Of a stretch of DNA of 64,000 nucleotides, positions 54,101 through 64,000 are shown one piece after another. The notes beneath the pieces are model-generated. The model saw only the letters and a list, made by a program, of their open reading frames with translations, was not told the origin of the DNA and did no database searches. The translations under genes and the position numbers were made by a program. The DNA is from Cucumis sativus (Eukaryota; Streptophyta; Magnoliopsida; Cucurbitales; Cucurbitaceae). Position 1 is the stretch's first letter, and every line of letters begins with the position of its first letter. Location: positions 13,771,473 through 13,835,472 of the forward strand of contig NC_026659.2 in the NCBI RefSeq assembly GCF_000004075.3, read 5' to 3'.

Positions 54101-57100
54101 CGCCGAATTGTTTTGCCATTTTCTAATAGAGGAAAACTCCGTATGGTGCTAGATAACTGATAAGAAGAATGGAAACGTTCTATCTGTCTGGTTTACTCTA
54201 AGACAAAATAGTAGTTGCATGTGAATGTTTATTTCAAGCATATGGAATCAATTTAATTAGTGTTTGCTCTGATTTTGCTAAAGGACAGCGTTTGAAATTT
54301 TAGACTGACTTATGAGTTGTCTACTAACTGCTTAGTGCTTAGCACTAATTTCCTTACCCTCTTTGGTTAGGCATTCTAACTGTTGTAGGAAGAGATCGAA
54401 GATGAGTATTGGGTATGGAACTTGCTCTTGACAAAAACCACTTTCAAAACTTGAAACTGGGAATGAGCCAACTTTTTGGCTTTAGTGAAAAATTATTTAA
54501 CCTTTGTCTAAAGGGAAAACAGATAATTGACTGTGGGTAGAGTAAAGTGCATTAGTGTGTTCTCCTCACTTGCTGAACACTTTACACAAAAGCTAATTGT
54601 GTTCTGAATACTAAATGTCCTAAAAACAAAGTAAAAGTTTCTTCTGGTCCCTGCCACTAGGGGATTTTAATGTTGTGGAAGTCAAAAAGAAATTATGTAC
54701 CCAACTGTTCCATTCAGTTGAACCTGATATGTGTATGTACACATTGTCTGAAAAAGGGAAACTAAGGATCAAAATCACCTGTTTTAGAGTTATAGACGGC
54801 ATGTGAATTCTGGACAAGGCTGCTAAAGGTGTTTGGTTTCAAGTTGTGGTTTTCTCAGAGCTCTAAGGACAACATTGCTCAGTTTTATTTGAAGGGATAA
54901 GAATATTTGAGTCAAAATGATAGTCGTAACAAGTTTTTAAAGAAACTGGAATCTCCTTGTATTTTTCCTAGTTCAGTTTTACTTTTATTTGAACAAGATA
55001 CAGTTTTTGATAAGTGAAAATTAAAATGTTCAATGATATGATCTCCTGTGAAGACTGAAAAAAGATTTATAAACAGCATAAGAAACATTCTAAGCATGCC
55101 TCTAAAGGCACCTCAATTAATTTTAATGTTAAAAATCCTTGTACATGACTAAGTTGAACCACTTTTCCCAACTTCTTAGCTACACCAAAATGTTTTAGTC
55201 CATTTATCTCATAACTCTGAAATGATTTTCTTGACTTCAAAAACCCAAACCAAGAGCACCCTCGGGAACAAAACAAGCTTCTATAGCTGGAAGTATCTTC
55301 CACAGCACCAATGAGAGCACCATTGAGCATAACCCAAATAAGAAAATCGATCTTATTAGCTCTTTATTTTCATATATCTTCAAAATCCTTATTGGTTTCT
55401 TGATTGTTCTTTTGTTTGGTTCGATAGTACCGCTTATTTGAGTGAGTTTTACAGTCTACTCTTAGAGATTCTCCAAAGATTTAACAATAAATTCCCTGAA
55501 ACATCAACCATTCATTCCTAAGGAACTTTTAAAGTGCTCGACCTCGTTGCTTCCAAGATTATCCAATAATGATGTAGACACAACAATTTCAGCATCCAAC
55601 AAAAGTCCTCAAGTACCAACCTACCAACGAAGGAAACATCCCAATGATTAAGAAAATGATGAGAGAAAAGAGAGATAAAGAAAGAAGAATGAGACCAAAT
55701 ATTCATCTTGAACAGTTTTGGAGAGCATATTTTCGAAAAGCTTGCCAAAATAATATGTTTCCCACAACAAGGTTAAAAAGAGTAATCTCTTCCAACCTCC
55801 ATTGTTTTAATATATTCATATGATAACGTCAAAAATAAAGATTCTTCTTTCTTTTTGCATGGCAATCATATGGCAAGCAAATTTGTGAGGCCATAAATAC
55901 TCTCCCCCTTTGTATACCACGAAATTATCTCTGTGACTAAATTTTTAGCATACAAGGAAATAGGAACAAACTTTATCAGATCATAACATATTGACTTCAA
56001 TGAACCATTGGATCCCACTTAATTTCAAATAAAGAAATCCCAGGACCCTACTTCCTCAAAGTATTTCAAGAAATCAATACTGTTAAGTCATTGACAGGTG
56101 CATTGAACTATTCAATATTCGGATTAACTTCATTGTGAGGAGCCTCTAAAGTAGTTGATGTCGTTACTGCATATATTAGTTCATACACCCCCTTCTTTAT
56201 ATGCCTCTTCAATTCAATAGCTTAGCGCTTCAGTTGCCAAGTAATTTCTCTCTGATTCAATGCTACTCCTGAAATCAGAAACCTCGTTGAATTGAATGAA
56301 GTCTTCCTCCAGAGAAAGCTGGAGCTAATTGGAATAGCTTTCTCTGAGCTCCTTTTGTTTGGGTTGGTGACTCTTTTCCCTTCCCTGTTGTTTGTTTTTC
56401 TTTTTTGGTTTCTTGAATGCCACAATGTGCCGAGATTGATGAATTGATTATATGTTTCTTAAGACAATCAAAGCACCATTCTATTGAAGGAGTCTTTGTG
56501 CTATGTGTTTCTGTTGATATATCTCTCTTCTTTCTTTATTTTTCAAGAATTTAACATCTTTAACCAAACTGTTATCAAGAATATTTATGGAAGCAAGATT
56601 TCAAATTGGTTCTCTTCTATCATTTATTTTGTTTAATTCTTCTGGGCTCTTCCTCTTCTCTTTCATGGGATTATTGTTCTGTTCATAATAGGCTCAAGAG
56701 GGAGCTGATGTTTCGGGTGTTCTGACAGTGATGAGTTTAGGAATGTAAGTTTATTTGCTTGATTATACACATTCTGTACTTCGAGGCTATATTTCCTGAT
56801 TACAATCTACTACTAGGTTTTATGCTGCAGTTGCAAGAACAGCTTTTAAGGGTGACGGTCAACAAAGCTTGCATCATTTTTGGTATATTATGTCTTTGTG
56901 ATTATTATCTCCTCTTTATCGTATCAATAAAATGCTTATCTTTCACTGTTCCAGTGATTCATGCAACATGAACAGATTCTTCTTATGTTCTTTAATGAAT
57001 TTAGTATGCTGGCATGTCCATTTTGTGATATTTGAGAGTGATAAATACTAATAAATAAATATGGATTAAATTCTTTTATTTCTAATAGTCATTATAAATA

Positions 57101-60100
57101 ACCTTGGTTATGACTTTATATTTGTGATGGAAAAAACATTTTGCATTAGTTGTATATTAATAGTAGAAAATTTCCTCATTTCACACACATATACATGTTT
57201 GTGTATATTGACAAGGTAACATCCTATTCATTTTACTTGCAAAAAAGGATTGATATTTTATTTGAATGATCTTTTCCAGGGAAATGGTTGCTTACATAGC
57301 GAATACATTAATTTTCATATTGAGGTGAGAACTTTACTTGAGCATGCTCATTCCGCTTTTCTTTGGTGGTAACAGTAAGGTTGGCGTGAGTATATGCATC
57401 ATTTTTATTGCTTGGTTGGTTTGTGAATTCACCACCTCTTTTCTGTGTTGACATGCCAATGGTGAACACGCTAGTTGTTGATTGCATTGAAATTATCCTT
57501 GACTCAATTAGTTGATAACCTTGTGAATGTGATATGATCTAATAATTGTGAATGTTTAGGCATTGGAGCTGTAAGTGAGTGATTTAGCATATGGATTGTT
57601 ATATGTGATGCTTAGAATTTGTGTATGTAAAGAAGAAGCAGATAACTGAGGGTAAAAGAGTGTAACCGTGTTCTCTCAAAATGTCCATATTTGTATTTTC
57701 ATGTTTTTTCTTCTTCCTTTCTCCTCTGCTCTCCTCTTCTCTCCTGTGTGCTAAATGTCTTCCACATGATCCCATGATTTCTTCAGCGGTTATGTGGGAA
57801 GTTTTTTGGGGGTTAACAGTGAAAACCATCTTAATGATGATGGTCCTTCATGGATGCTTATCGGATCAAGTAGCTTCATATTTTTCAAAACGAAAATTTT
57901 ATTTTCAAAGTACTTGTATGAAGGCCAACATGAGCATAACTCAACCGTAATTGGCATGTCCTCTTTCCTTTGAAGTCAAAGGTTCAAATTTCTATACCTC
58001 ACATTTGTTGTACTGAATAAAAGAGAAACCACCAGTATGAACACTTCAAGAAAAGGCATTCTTTTATACCCTCACCTTCACTCACTTGCATAAGATGTCT
58101 TATTCTGACTTATTTGCCATTGCACAAGATACGAGTACAAGCTTCTTATTTATAATCAGAATTTCCTTAGGGGCTTAGTAAAGAAAAACTAAATAAATTC
58201 TAGTCCTTTCCGAGCTCAAAACTTTAGATATCTTTTTGGAAGTACCAAATCCGAAGATTCCTTTTTGTTTAGAGGTTTAAAAATATGTCCTTTTGTAGGA
58301 CCTGTCCTACTTTTCTACATCATTTTAGTACTTTATAGCTCATGACCTAGTCCCTTTTCATTTTATTTTCAACGCTGAGTCGTAAATCTTCCTACTCTTC
58401 CCAGTTCTCAGTCTAGTACATAAGCTAGTTGGTTCTGATGGAATAAAATCAATGAGTTTGTCCATGTCCCAGTTCTCAGTCTAATACTCTTGTATTCTAC
58501 AAAACAGTTGTAGAATGCAAGAGTTCCCATAATATGTCCTTTAATTCCAGTCTCTTATTTAAATTTTCTTCACTGAGTTCAACAAATAGTTACTTCCTGC
58601 TAAGGGTTTCCACAGTTCCAAATAAAATAATAATAAGTTTCTTTTGCAGTGGAGTTGTTATCGCTGAAGGTGTTCTTGGAAGCGAAGGAATTCTTGATAA
58701 TGGTAAAAATATCACTTCAAAAATGTTTTCTTTTTCCTTTTCTGCCTAGTAGAGATATAATAGAGGATGGTTATGATATAGCTCACTCTTCTCAAGCCCA
58801 GTCATTACCTGACCTAAAAAGCCATCTTGTGCTCAAGGGTAAACTCTGTAAACTAAACAGCAAAACCATCGTACACTTCCATGTTGCATGTCTTCCATCC
58901 CAATGCATCAGAACTTCCAAAATAGCGGCTCCTGTCTTCTGCAAACCCAAAACCTTGATTGAAACGGCATGCATCTGCACCTGCACCTGCACCTGCACCA
59001 GCATATCTGCTGTCAGGAATTGTTTATTAACAACTAAAAACTAACAACAAAAGAAAACTAAAAAAGAACTACAAATATTACTCCTAAATAAACTCTATCA
59101 ATTAGAAATGCTTAAAAAATGAAGGATGCTTGTTAAATTGGATGCATGCATACCCCCGGCTATGCTTCTTTCTGTTTTTAATCATCTTTTCACTCCTCTG
59201 TTCGAAAATGTATTATTCCCTTCTTTTTGGAATTTGTGTCCTTTAAACGTTTTTGTTCCTTTTCATTTATCTACGGAAATTTCATGTCTGGTCAAAAAAA
59301 GAAATAAGAAATAAAAAGTACAAGAAAAAGGGGAAGAAAAGGAAATTGAGGAAGAGAGTTAGGGTAAGACTCAGTTGAGAATGTATAATGAAGGCATAGT
59401 GTATAACAGCATCTGCTTGTGTCTGGGCGTTGGTCACTAGACTGTTTTGTATTTATGACATTGGTCCTTTTGGAGTGGAATCCTTTTTATAGTTAGTGTT
59501 GGACTCTATTTCTTGGGTTTTTTTTTTTTTTTTGTACTCCATTATATTCTTTAATTTTTCTAATGAAAGTTCAGTTTCTTATAAAAAAAATATTATGTGG
59601 CTTTGATGTACGAATACTTATATTAAACTGATATAGAAGAGGAGGTGGTTCTTCAGTATTTATGCTTACATTTTCTATTTTAATTATATTTATTGTTTGA
59701 ATTTTAATTGTTTTTCGAGCCTCATACTTCTATTTTTATGTTACAGGAGCTTCATGGGGCTACCTCATTATACTTTATGTGTACGTGCAAGCTTCTCGAT
59801 TTATGGTTGTTGGAGTATTATATCCATTTCTGCGGTATTTTGGGTATGGCTTGGATTGGAAAGAAGCTACAATACTAATATGGTCAGGTCTGCGTGGAGC
59901 TGTTGCTCTGTCACTTTCACTGTCAGTTAAGGCAAGCTTTTCAAATCAATGCTAATACTCATCTTCTATATATGTTTATAAACTGATCATCTTTTCATAT
60001 GAGTAGGCTCATCGATATGTTTTCCCAACTGCTAGCATTTTGATTTTCATGGTGACAATTAAACTATTTCACAAATCTAGGATTGAAGAACTAAAAAAGC

Positions 60101-63100
60101 AAATGCGTTATTATTGATCTTGAGTTTTTTAACTTCATAGGAAATAAAAGGAAAGATGTGAAAGTAACGGATGGACAAATGAATCTCTTCACGTATTCTT
60201 TCCATCTATGTAAATTGTTGGAGCATGAGTAAAATTTGAATGTCAATTCATATGATTCAAGACAAGAAGTATAAAGGACGTGACATGAAGCTACATTTCA
60301 ACCTTGCATGTAAACATTTGGATATTATCTAGTTGATATCTTGCTGACTTAATATGACCAAACCCAGTCAAATCTAATAGTTTTAGCTTTTGAACTAGTA
60401 GCAACTAATAGGGGTTTTCATTTTAGTGGTTGCTTTTTTGGCTTATTTTTCTCTCCCTCATATCTTTTTCATTAAATTCTTTATGGTTAAGAAAAGGAAA
60501 AAAAAAATCACTAAGTATTAGGCGTCCAATTCCATTTGGACTCGGTAAAACCCAACAAGTATGGAGAGTTGAAAAAATTGCACAAAAAAGGAGAGACAAT
60601 CACTTGGAAGATAGAAACTTTTATTAAGAATGTGCAAAGACGAACATTTTAAGAGAATGCTTTTTCGCTCTCTCAAAACTCGTCAACTCACCTTTCACTC
60701 TTAGTTTGTCTAAGTCTCTTTCCTTTCTTTGCTTTTTTGCTTCAAATGAGGATACAACTTCTATTTATAGGTGTGAAGTTCATGGAGCTCAGATTTTCTA
60801 GGATTTCTAGGATCTAAACTATTCTAGATATTCCTATGAGATTATCCTTATTTGATGTAGAACATCCTCCTTTCTTGATGCTTCTTTAAGTTTTTAGTAT
60901 TTCTTTAGCTAATTCTTGAGTATCTTGAATTACCATTCTTGTATTTTAAGATTAGTTATTTGTTAGTTAAAATTTGTGTATCTTGAGTTACTAATCTTGT
61001 ATCTCGAGTTAGTCATAAATAAACTAACTCAACTCCAAGTTAGTTCTAAAGCAACTAACTTTTAACTACTCTTGTAAACTTCCGATCTATAAAAAAGTTT
61101 CCCCTCTCATTAATAAAAGAGATAACAGAAGTATTACTCATAAAATTCCTAAGCATTGCTTTACTGCATCATTATCTAAAGAAATTCTCTAGAATTTGAG
61201 AATTTCTTGAAGCCTAAAGAAATGCTAGGATGTTTCTAGACCATTTCTTTTGAGGTACTTATTTACAATCTTCTAGATAAACCTAGAGATGTCTGATACT
61301 TACACTTAAGCTATTTATGTAAATACTTCAAGAAACGAATGGTTAGTTTTGTTTCTACTTCAATAGAGAAACAGGGAAATCCCTGTTCGGAGACATGCAT
61401 TCAATACTAAAGATTGCCAAGTTTTTACAAGTGTCCAAGATAACCAAGTGACGTAAAAAAGGAAAACAATTAATTAGTAAATAAGTAATTCCTCGACTCG
61501 GCTAATTGGAGAGGTTTTGCCTCTGCAGAGAGTGCTTCCAGCTCCTTCAAAAAATTATTCACACTGCCCTCTCTCACCAAAACCCTACATAACTCCTTAA
61601 CAGAATCCACAATCCGTACCAGCAACCTTTTTATTGTTTTATAACCAGCTGTCAAGTGTAAGTTCCTCTTTTTGCCCTTCCTTACGCAAGTATGCATAAT
61701 AGGAGGTCTCACATAAGTTTATTTATTTTACTCGGTCTTCATTAATTATCCTTAGATTTCAACTTACCCTCATCTGTTGAGGATGAAATAAGGATCAAGT
61801 TCACAAGATCTTGGCCTTTGAGAATTGCTGGTAAATAAACATTCATCTAATAACCCTTGGTGGCTTAGCCAACGGATCTTCTGCATGCTGATGTTTGATC
61901 GTGTACTTCTCTGACAACTTAAAATCCTGGGATGTAAATGGAAGACCTTTCGTTTATGACTTAGATGTCTAGTCCATAGTCCCATGTTCAAAGAAATTAC
62001 TAGCAATATTTGTGATTATCTCATCGATCTTAAGTAAATTGCTCTTTTTTTCAATGCTTTTACGATATTATTCAGTTTCAGTGCTCAATGTTTTAGCTTG
62101 TGTAATTTCATTTTCTTCTTATTTGTAAACTCGTTATTTCAGCGATCAAGTGACCAATCATTGTACATCAGTTCAGAAACTGGAACACTGGTTAGTTCTT
62201 GGACTATTTAATGTTTAACACCGTCTTCCTTTATATTAATCTTTGAAGAAGACTTGAGGATCACATATTGACCAGCAAATTTGAACAGTTTGTTTTTTTC
62301 ACGGGTGGAATTGTATTCTTGACGCTGATTGTAAATGGTTCGACCACACAATTCATTTTACATCTTCTCAACATGGACAAGCTCTCAGTGGCTAAGGTAA
62401 AACTCTGATATTCTAATTGCAGCTTTTGCATTCCCCCCCCCCCCCCCCTCGTTTATGGAGTCCTTTGGTTTTATCTTCTATCTCACAATCAACTAGCTGT
62501 AAAGTTTTCTTAATAATCTTTTTACATTTTTCAGTTCTTTATTAGTAAACGTTTAGATTATTCAATTTTATACAAAGGAATACATTATCTAAGTTTTTCA
62601 TTTGAAGTTCACTACAAGATAGATAGATACCTTTCGGGGTTGATTTGACCACTTGATAGCCATAGATCGCCCATCTAATTCTTCAACCATCCATTTCATT
62701 CTCTTATTTTTCTTTTAGTACAACAATTCTGGAAATGAGAGATTGAACCTTCCATCTCTAGGATGACAAGTCATGTCAATTACTATTGAGTTAAGCTAAC
62801 TTTGGCCTATTGAATGCTTGTTGTGAATCCCCCATTGAAAAAACCAAGGGATTCAAACTCTTTATAAGATAGGTGAGCTACTTTTCTCATTGTCAATTAA
62901 TTTTGAGATGAAATCTCATACTATCAAATATAGTATTAGAGTCAAAAAGCCCAAACTGGCATTTGGTCCTATAAAAAGAAATTGTGATTCGATCAAGATT
63001 GGTGAAGTTAAAAGAGGCACCATCTTAAGGAGGCATGTTGAGAATCCCACATTGGAAAAACTAAGGGGGACCCAAACTCTTTATAAGTAGATGGACTACT

Positions 63101-64000
63101 TCTCTCATTGCCAATTGGTTTTGAGATGGATTCCCCTACTATCAAATAACTCTCTTATTCCTACTTTACTGTTCCCTTTTGCATTTACATTTTCACACTC
63201 TTCCTCACTTGGGGATGACCAAATGACATTGAAAAACCAACTTGATCAATCAAAACTGACCAACTTTATTATTGAATTCTTTTCACAAATGCAGTAGAAT
63301 TTGGATACTTGTCTGCCGAAGGCACTTGAGTTGTGTGGTAGTCACCTCCCCTTCACCCTTTCTCTCTTCCATTCTCCTTTTTCACAGTTTTCTTTCGTTC
63401 TCAGTAGTTCACCGAAGTTTTCATTCAGGTCAATTTTGACCACAACCGTGGTTGGTCGATTGTTGACTTGGCATCAAAAAACTTTCCAACGTTTACCTGT
63501 CAACAGTTTTCCAGCATATCAGTTTTTGAAGTTAGGTTGAGACCAAAAATTGAGTAACTGGCCAATGAACACCCCTACCCTCACTTTTAGAATTAAATAT
63601 TAGCACAAGGTTCAACAAGTGATTATCAAAAGTAATTGGAGATGAAATATTATTAAAGTTGTTTGAAGATAAAATCTCCTACTCAGATACCGATACCATG
63701 TTAAACTACCACTGGACCCAAAAGTCTGAGATAATGTTTACAGTAAATTTGATTTTTTATTCATACTTTCACACCCTCATTTTAATTCCCATCAAACGCT
63801 GTCAACATTTCTTGATGAACTTTTCGGAACAAAATGATGAAGACAGCTAGTCTTTTCCACTTGATCTTTATTTTTGTCTAATCATTCTAGAAACGCATAT
63901 TGGATTATACAAAATACGAGATGATGAACAAAGCATTGGGCGCCTTTGGAGATCTTGGAGATGATGAGGAATTGGGACCTGCTGACTGGGCTACAGTTAA
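51190..64000 (+). CDS. SOS1: SOS1-type plasma-membrane Na+/H+ antiporter, 5' 15 exons (partial)
   Basis: Exons: 51190-51397, 52033-52083, 52198-52289, 53000-53077, 53146-53303, 53449-53550, 53804-53921, 56692-56744, 56817-56882, 57280-57324, 58650-58702, 59747-59931, 62143-62190, 62289-62396 and 63891 onward. All phases agree, giving 491 codons plus two bases before the window ends, out of roughly 1,100-1,150 usual for SOS1. The protein begins MAGVELLDMFPHRDLEEGAT, then the CPA1 exchanger membrane domain: RHLLRGTRVPYTVALLVLG, DPDLLLAVFLPALLFESSFS, GGLLSATDPVAVVALLKELG with D166-P167 of the transport site, EGESLMNDGTAIVVY, IWSGLRGAVALSLSLSVK and GGIVFLTLIVNGSTTQF. The visible end, KYEMMNKALGAFGDLGDDEE, opens the long cytosolic regulatory tail. 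The family extrudes Na+ and is activated by the SOS2/SOS3 kinase complex on that tail. Intron 12 (59932-62142) appears to be GC-AG (AAG|GCAAGC). Introns hold several transposon remnants. Confidence 0.96.
52556..52787 (+). mobile_element. tRNA-type SINE with 12-bp target duplication in SOS1 intron 3
   Basis: CAATTTGACAGC occurs exactly at 52556-52567 and 52776-52787, flanking a 208-bp body (52568-52775). The body has an A-box-like start (aaccatcatgggttgatag), ggagacatagtctcaata, a degenerate B box (gaggtcatgtgttcttg), cttacgagttttctcaacac, ttatcccgtgagattaatcg and a short A-rich end (gatataaaaaaatgg). Box order and size fit a plant RNA-polymerase-III SINE. A deleted relative lies at 17752-17865. 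Confidence 0.8.
53630..53795 (+). pseudogene. Decayed copies of SOS1 exons 4 and 6 inside intron 6
   Basis: The stretch atcttttagttggtctctat, then gttttgatttcaagcttctt (about 53652-53695), resembles exon 4 (atcttattggctggtccagg, then tgttttaatttcaaccttct). About 40 bases on, gcaattgtagtttatgaact, then ttattatcagaaggttcttg (about 53733-53773), resembles exon 6 (gcaattgtggtttatcaact, then tttttatcaaatggtccttg). By eye each is about 75-85 percent identical and their order is preserved with exon 5 absent. A stop interrupts the exon-4-like part. Confidence 0.6.
58790..59010 (-). mobile_element. Ty3-gypsy polyprotein C-terminal (chromodomain-like) fragment in SOS1 intron 11
   Basis: The minus strand reads ILEVLMHWDGRHATWKCTMV, matching the E-V-L-x-x-W-x-G...A-T-W signature that closes many plant Ty3-gypsy integrase/chromodomain regions. 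After a frameshift it continues with LEHKMAF, like the usual LEDKVxF. A (CTGCAC)4 hexamer repeat at 58975-58999 abuts it. Only this end of the element is recognisable, and it cannot be coding. Confidence 0.6.
59400..59592 (+). mobile_element. LINE 3'-end fragment in SOS1 intron 11
   Basis: It contains ggagtggaatcctttttata, a T16 run, ttgtactccattatattctt, taatttttctaatgaaagtt, cagtttcttat and then A8. This order (T-rich tail, 'tcttt-atttttct-aatgaaagtt', A tail) is typical of plant L1-type LINE 3' ends. No reading frame remains. Confidence 0.5.
59932..62142. other. SOS1 intron 12, insertion-rich
   Basis: A 2.2-kb intron. The stretch 60780-61140 has LTR-like features: paired gttagt/actaac strings, a TATA-like gatctataaaaaag and an attaataaaagag polyadenylation-like site. 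On the minus strand 61712-61470 is an open, protein-like stretch (VDSVKELCRVLVREGSVNNF) that I cannot assign. Confidence 0.35.
62433..62448. repeat. C16 homopolymer
   Basis: Sixteen consecutive C residues in SOS1 intron 14, striking in AT-rich DNA. The length may be affected by sequencing. Confidence 0.9.
62819..63150 (+). mobile_element. TRIM-like miniature LTR retroelement in SOS1 intron 14
   Basis: Two direct repeats of about 115 bp, 62819-62932 and 63036-63150, share tgttg-gaatccc-cattg, caaactctttataag, ctacttt/ctctcattg and ttttgagatg, and end near actatcaaata. Right after the first is tagtattagagtc, close to the TGGTATCAGAGC primer-binding site complementary to initiator-Met tRNA. The internal region is only about 100 bp and non-coding, and a purine-rich aaggaggca precedes the second repeat. 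Size and layout fit terminal-repeat retrotransposons in miniature. The repeats have diverged, so the insertion is not recent. Confidence 0.7.

Noticed and set aside
55067..55330. Minus-strand 87-codon frame in SOS1 intron 7
   Set aside because: Looks slightly protein-like and may be an old retroelement piece, but I recognise no motif, so it was not annotated.

Overview
The window is nuclear DNA of a dicot plant. It is AT-rich, with large intergenic gaps, GT-AG introns and many degenerate retroelement and DNA-transposon remnants. The style of several dispersed repeats suggests a cucurbit, but that is an inference from general recognition and was not tested. I find five genes with good gene models, one clear pseudogene and a possible broken gene. 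No tRNA, rRNA or CRISPR features were seen.

Layout: 1-1.8 kb is the right-hand part of an LTR retroelement. 3.9-4.6 kb holds an unrecognised minus-strand coding-like remnant. 6.65-9.76 kb (minus) is a complete seven-exon transmembrane 9 superfamily (EMP70/TMN) gene of 589 aa. 12.2-13.1 kb is an 866-bp non-autonomous hAT-like element with a perfect 8-bp target duplication. 17.2-31.9 kb (plus) is a cluster of three AIG1/IAN (GIMAP-type) GTPase loci: an intact two-exon gene, a broken tandem copy with a frameshift and a stop, and a five-exon gene. 32.7-34.7 kb (minus) is a complete five-exon 12-oxophytodienoate-reductase-like flavoenzyme gene of 371 aa, tail-to-tail with the last AIG1 gene. 35-51 kb is gene-poor repeat-rich DNA, with a decayed plant-mobile-domain-like fragment (39.2-39.8 kb) and a large degenerate dispersed repeat (44.5-46.4 kb). 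51.19-64.0 kb (plus) is the first 15 coding exons of a SOS1-type plasma-membrane Na+/H+ antiporter. It runs off the window end and carries many intron insertions.

Biologically the neighbours are not an operon-like system, but several are stress-associated families: AIG1 GTPases, OPR oxylipin reductase and the SOS1 salt-tolerance antiporter. The most interesting signals are: the two short AIG1 loci lack exactly one internal exon and the later introns of their five-exon relative while keeping the first intron; all three AIG1 loci end in a CaaX-like tetrapeptide; decayed exon-4-like and exon-6-like copies sit inside SOS1 intron 6; and several small transposons are well delimited by their own ends or flanking duplications (hAT-like element, tRNA-type SINE with a 12-bp duplication, TRIM-like element).
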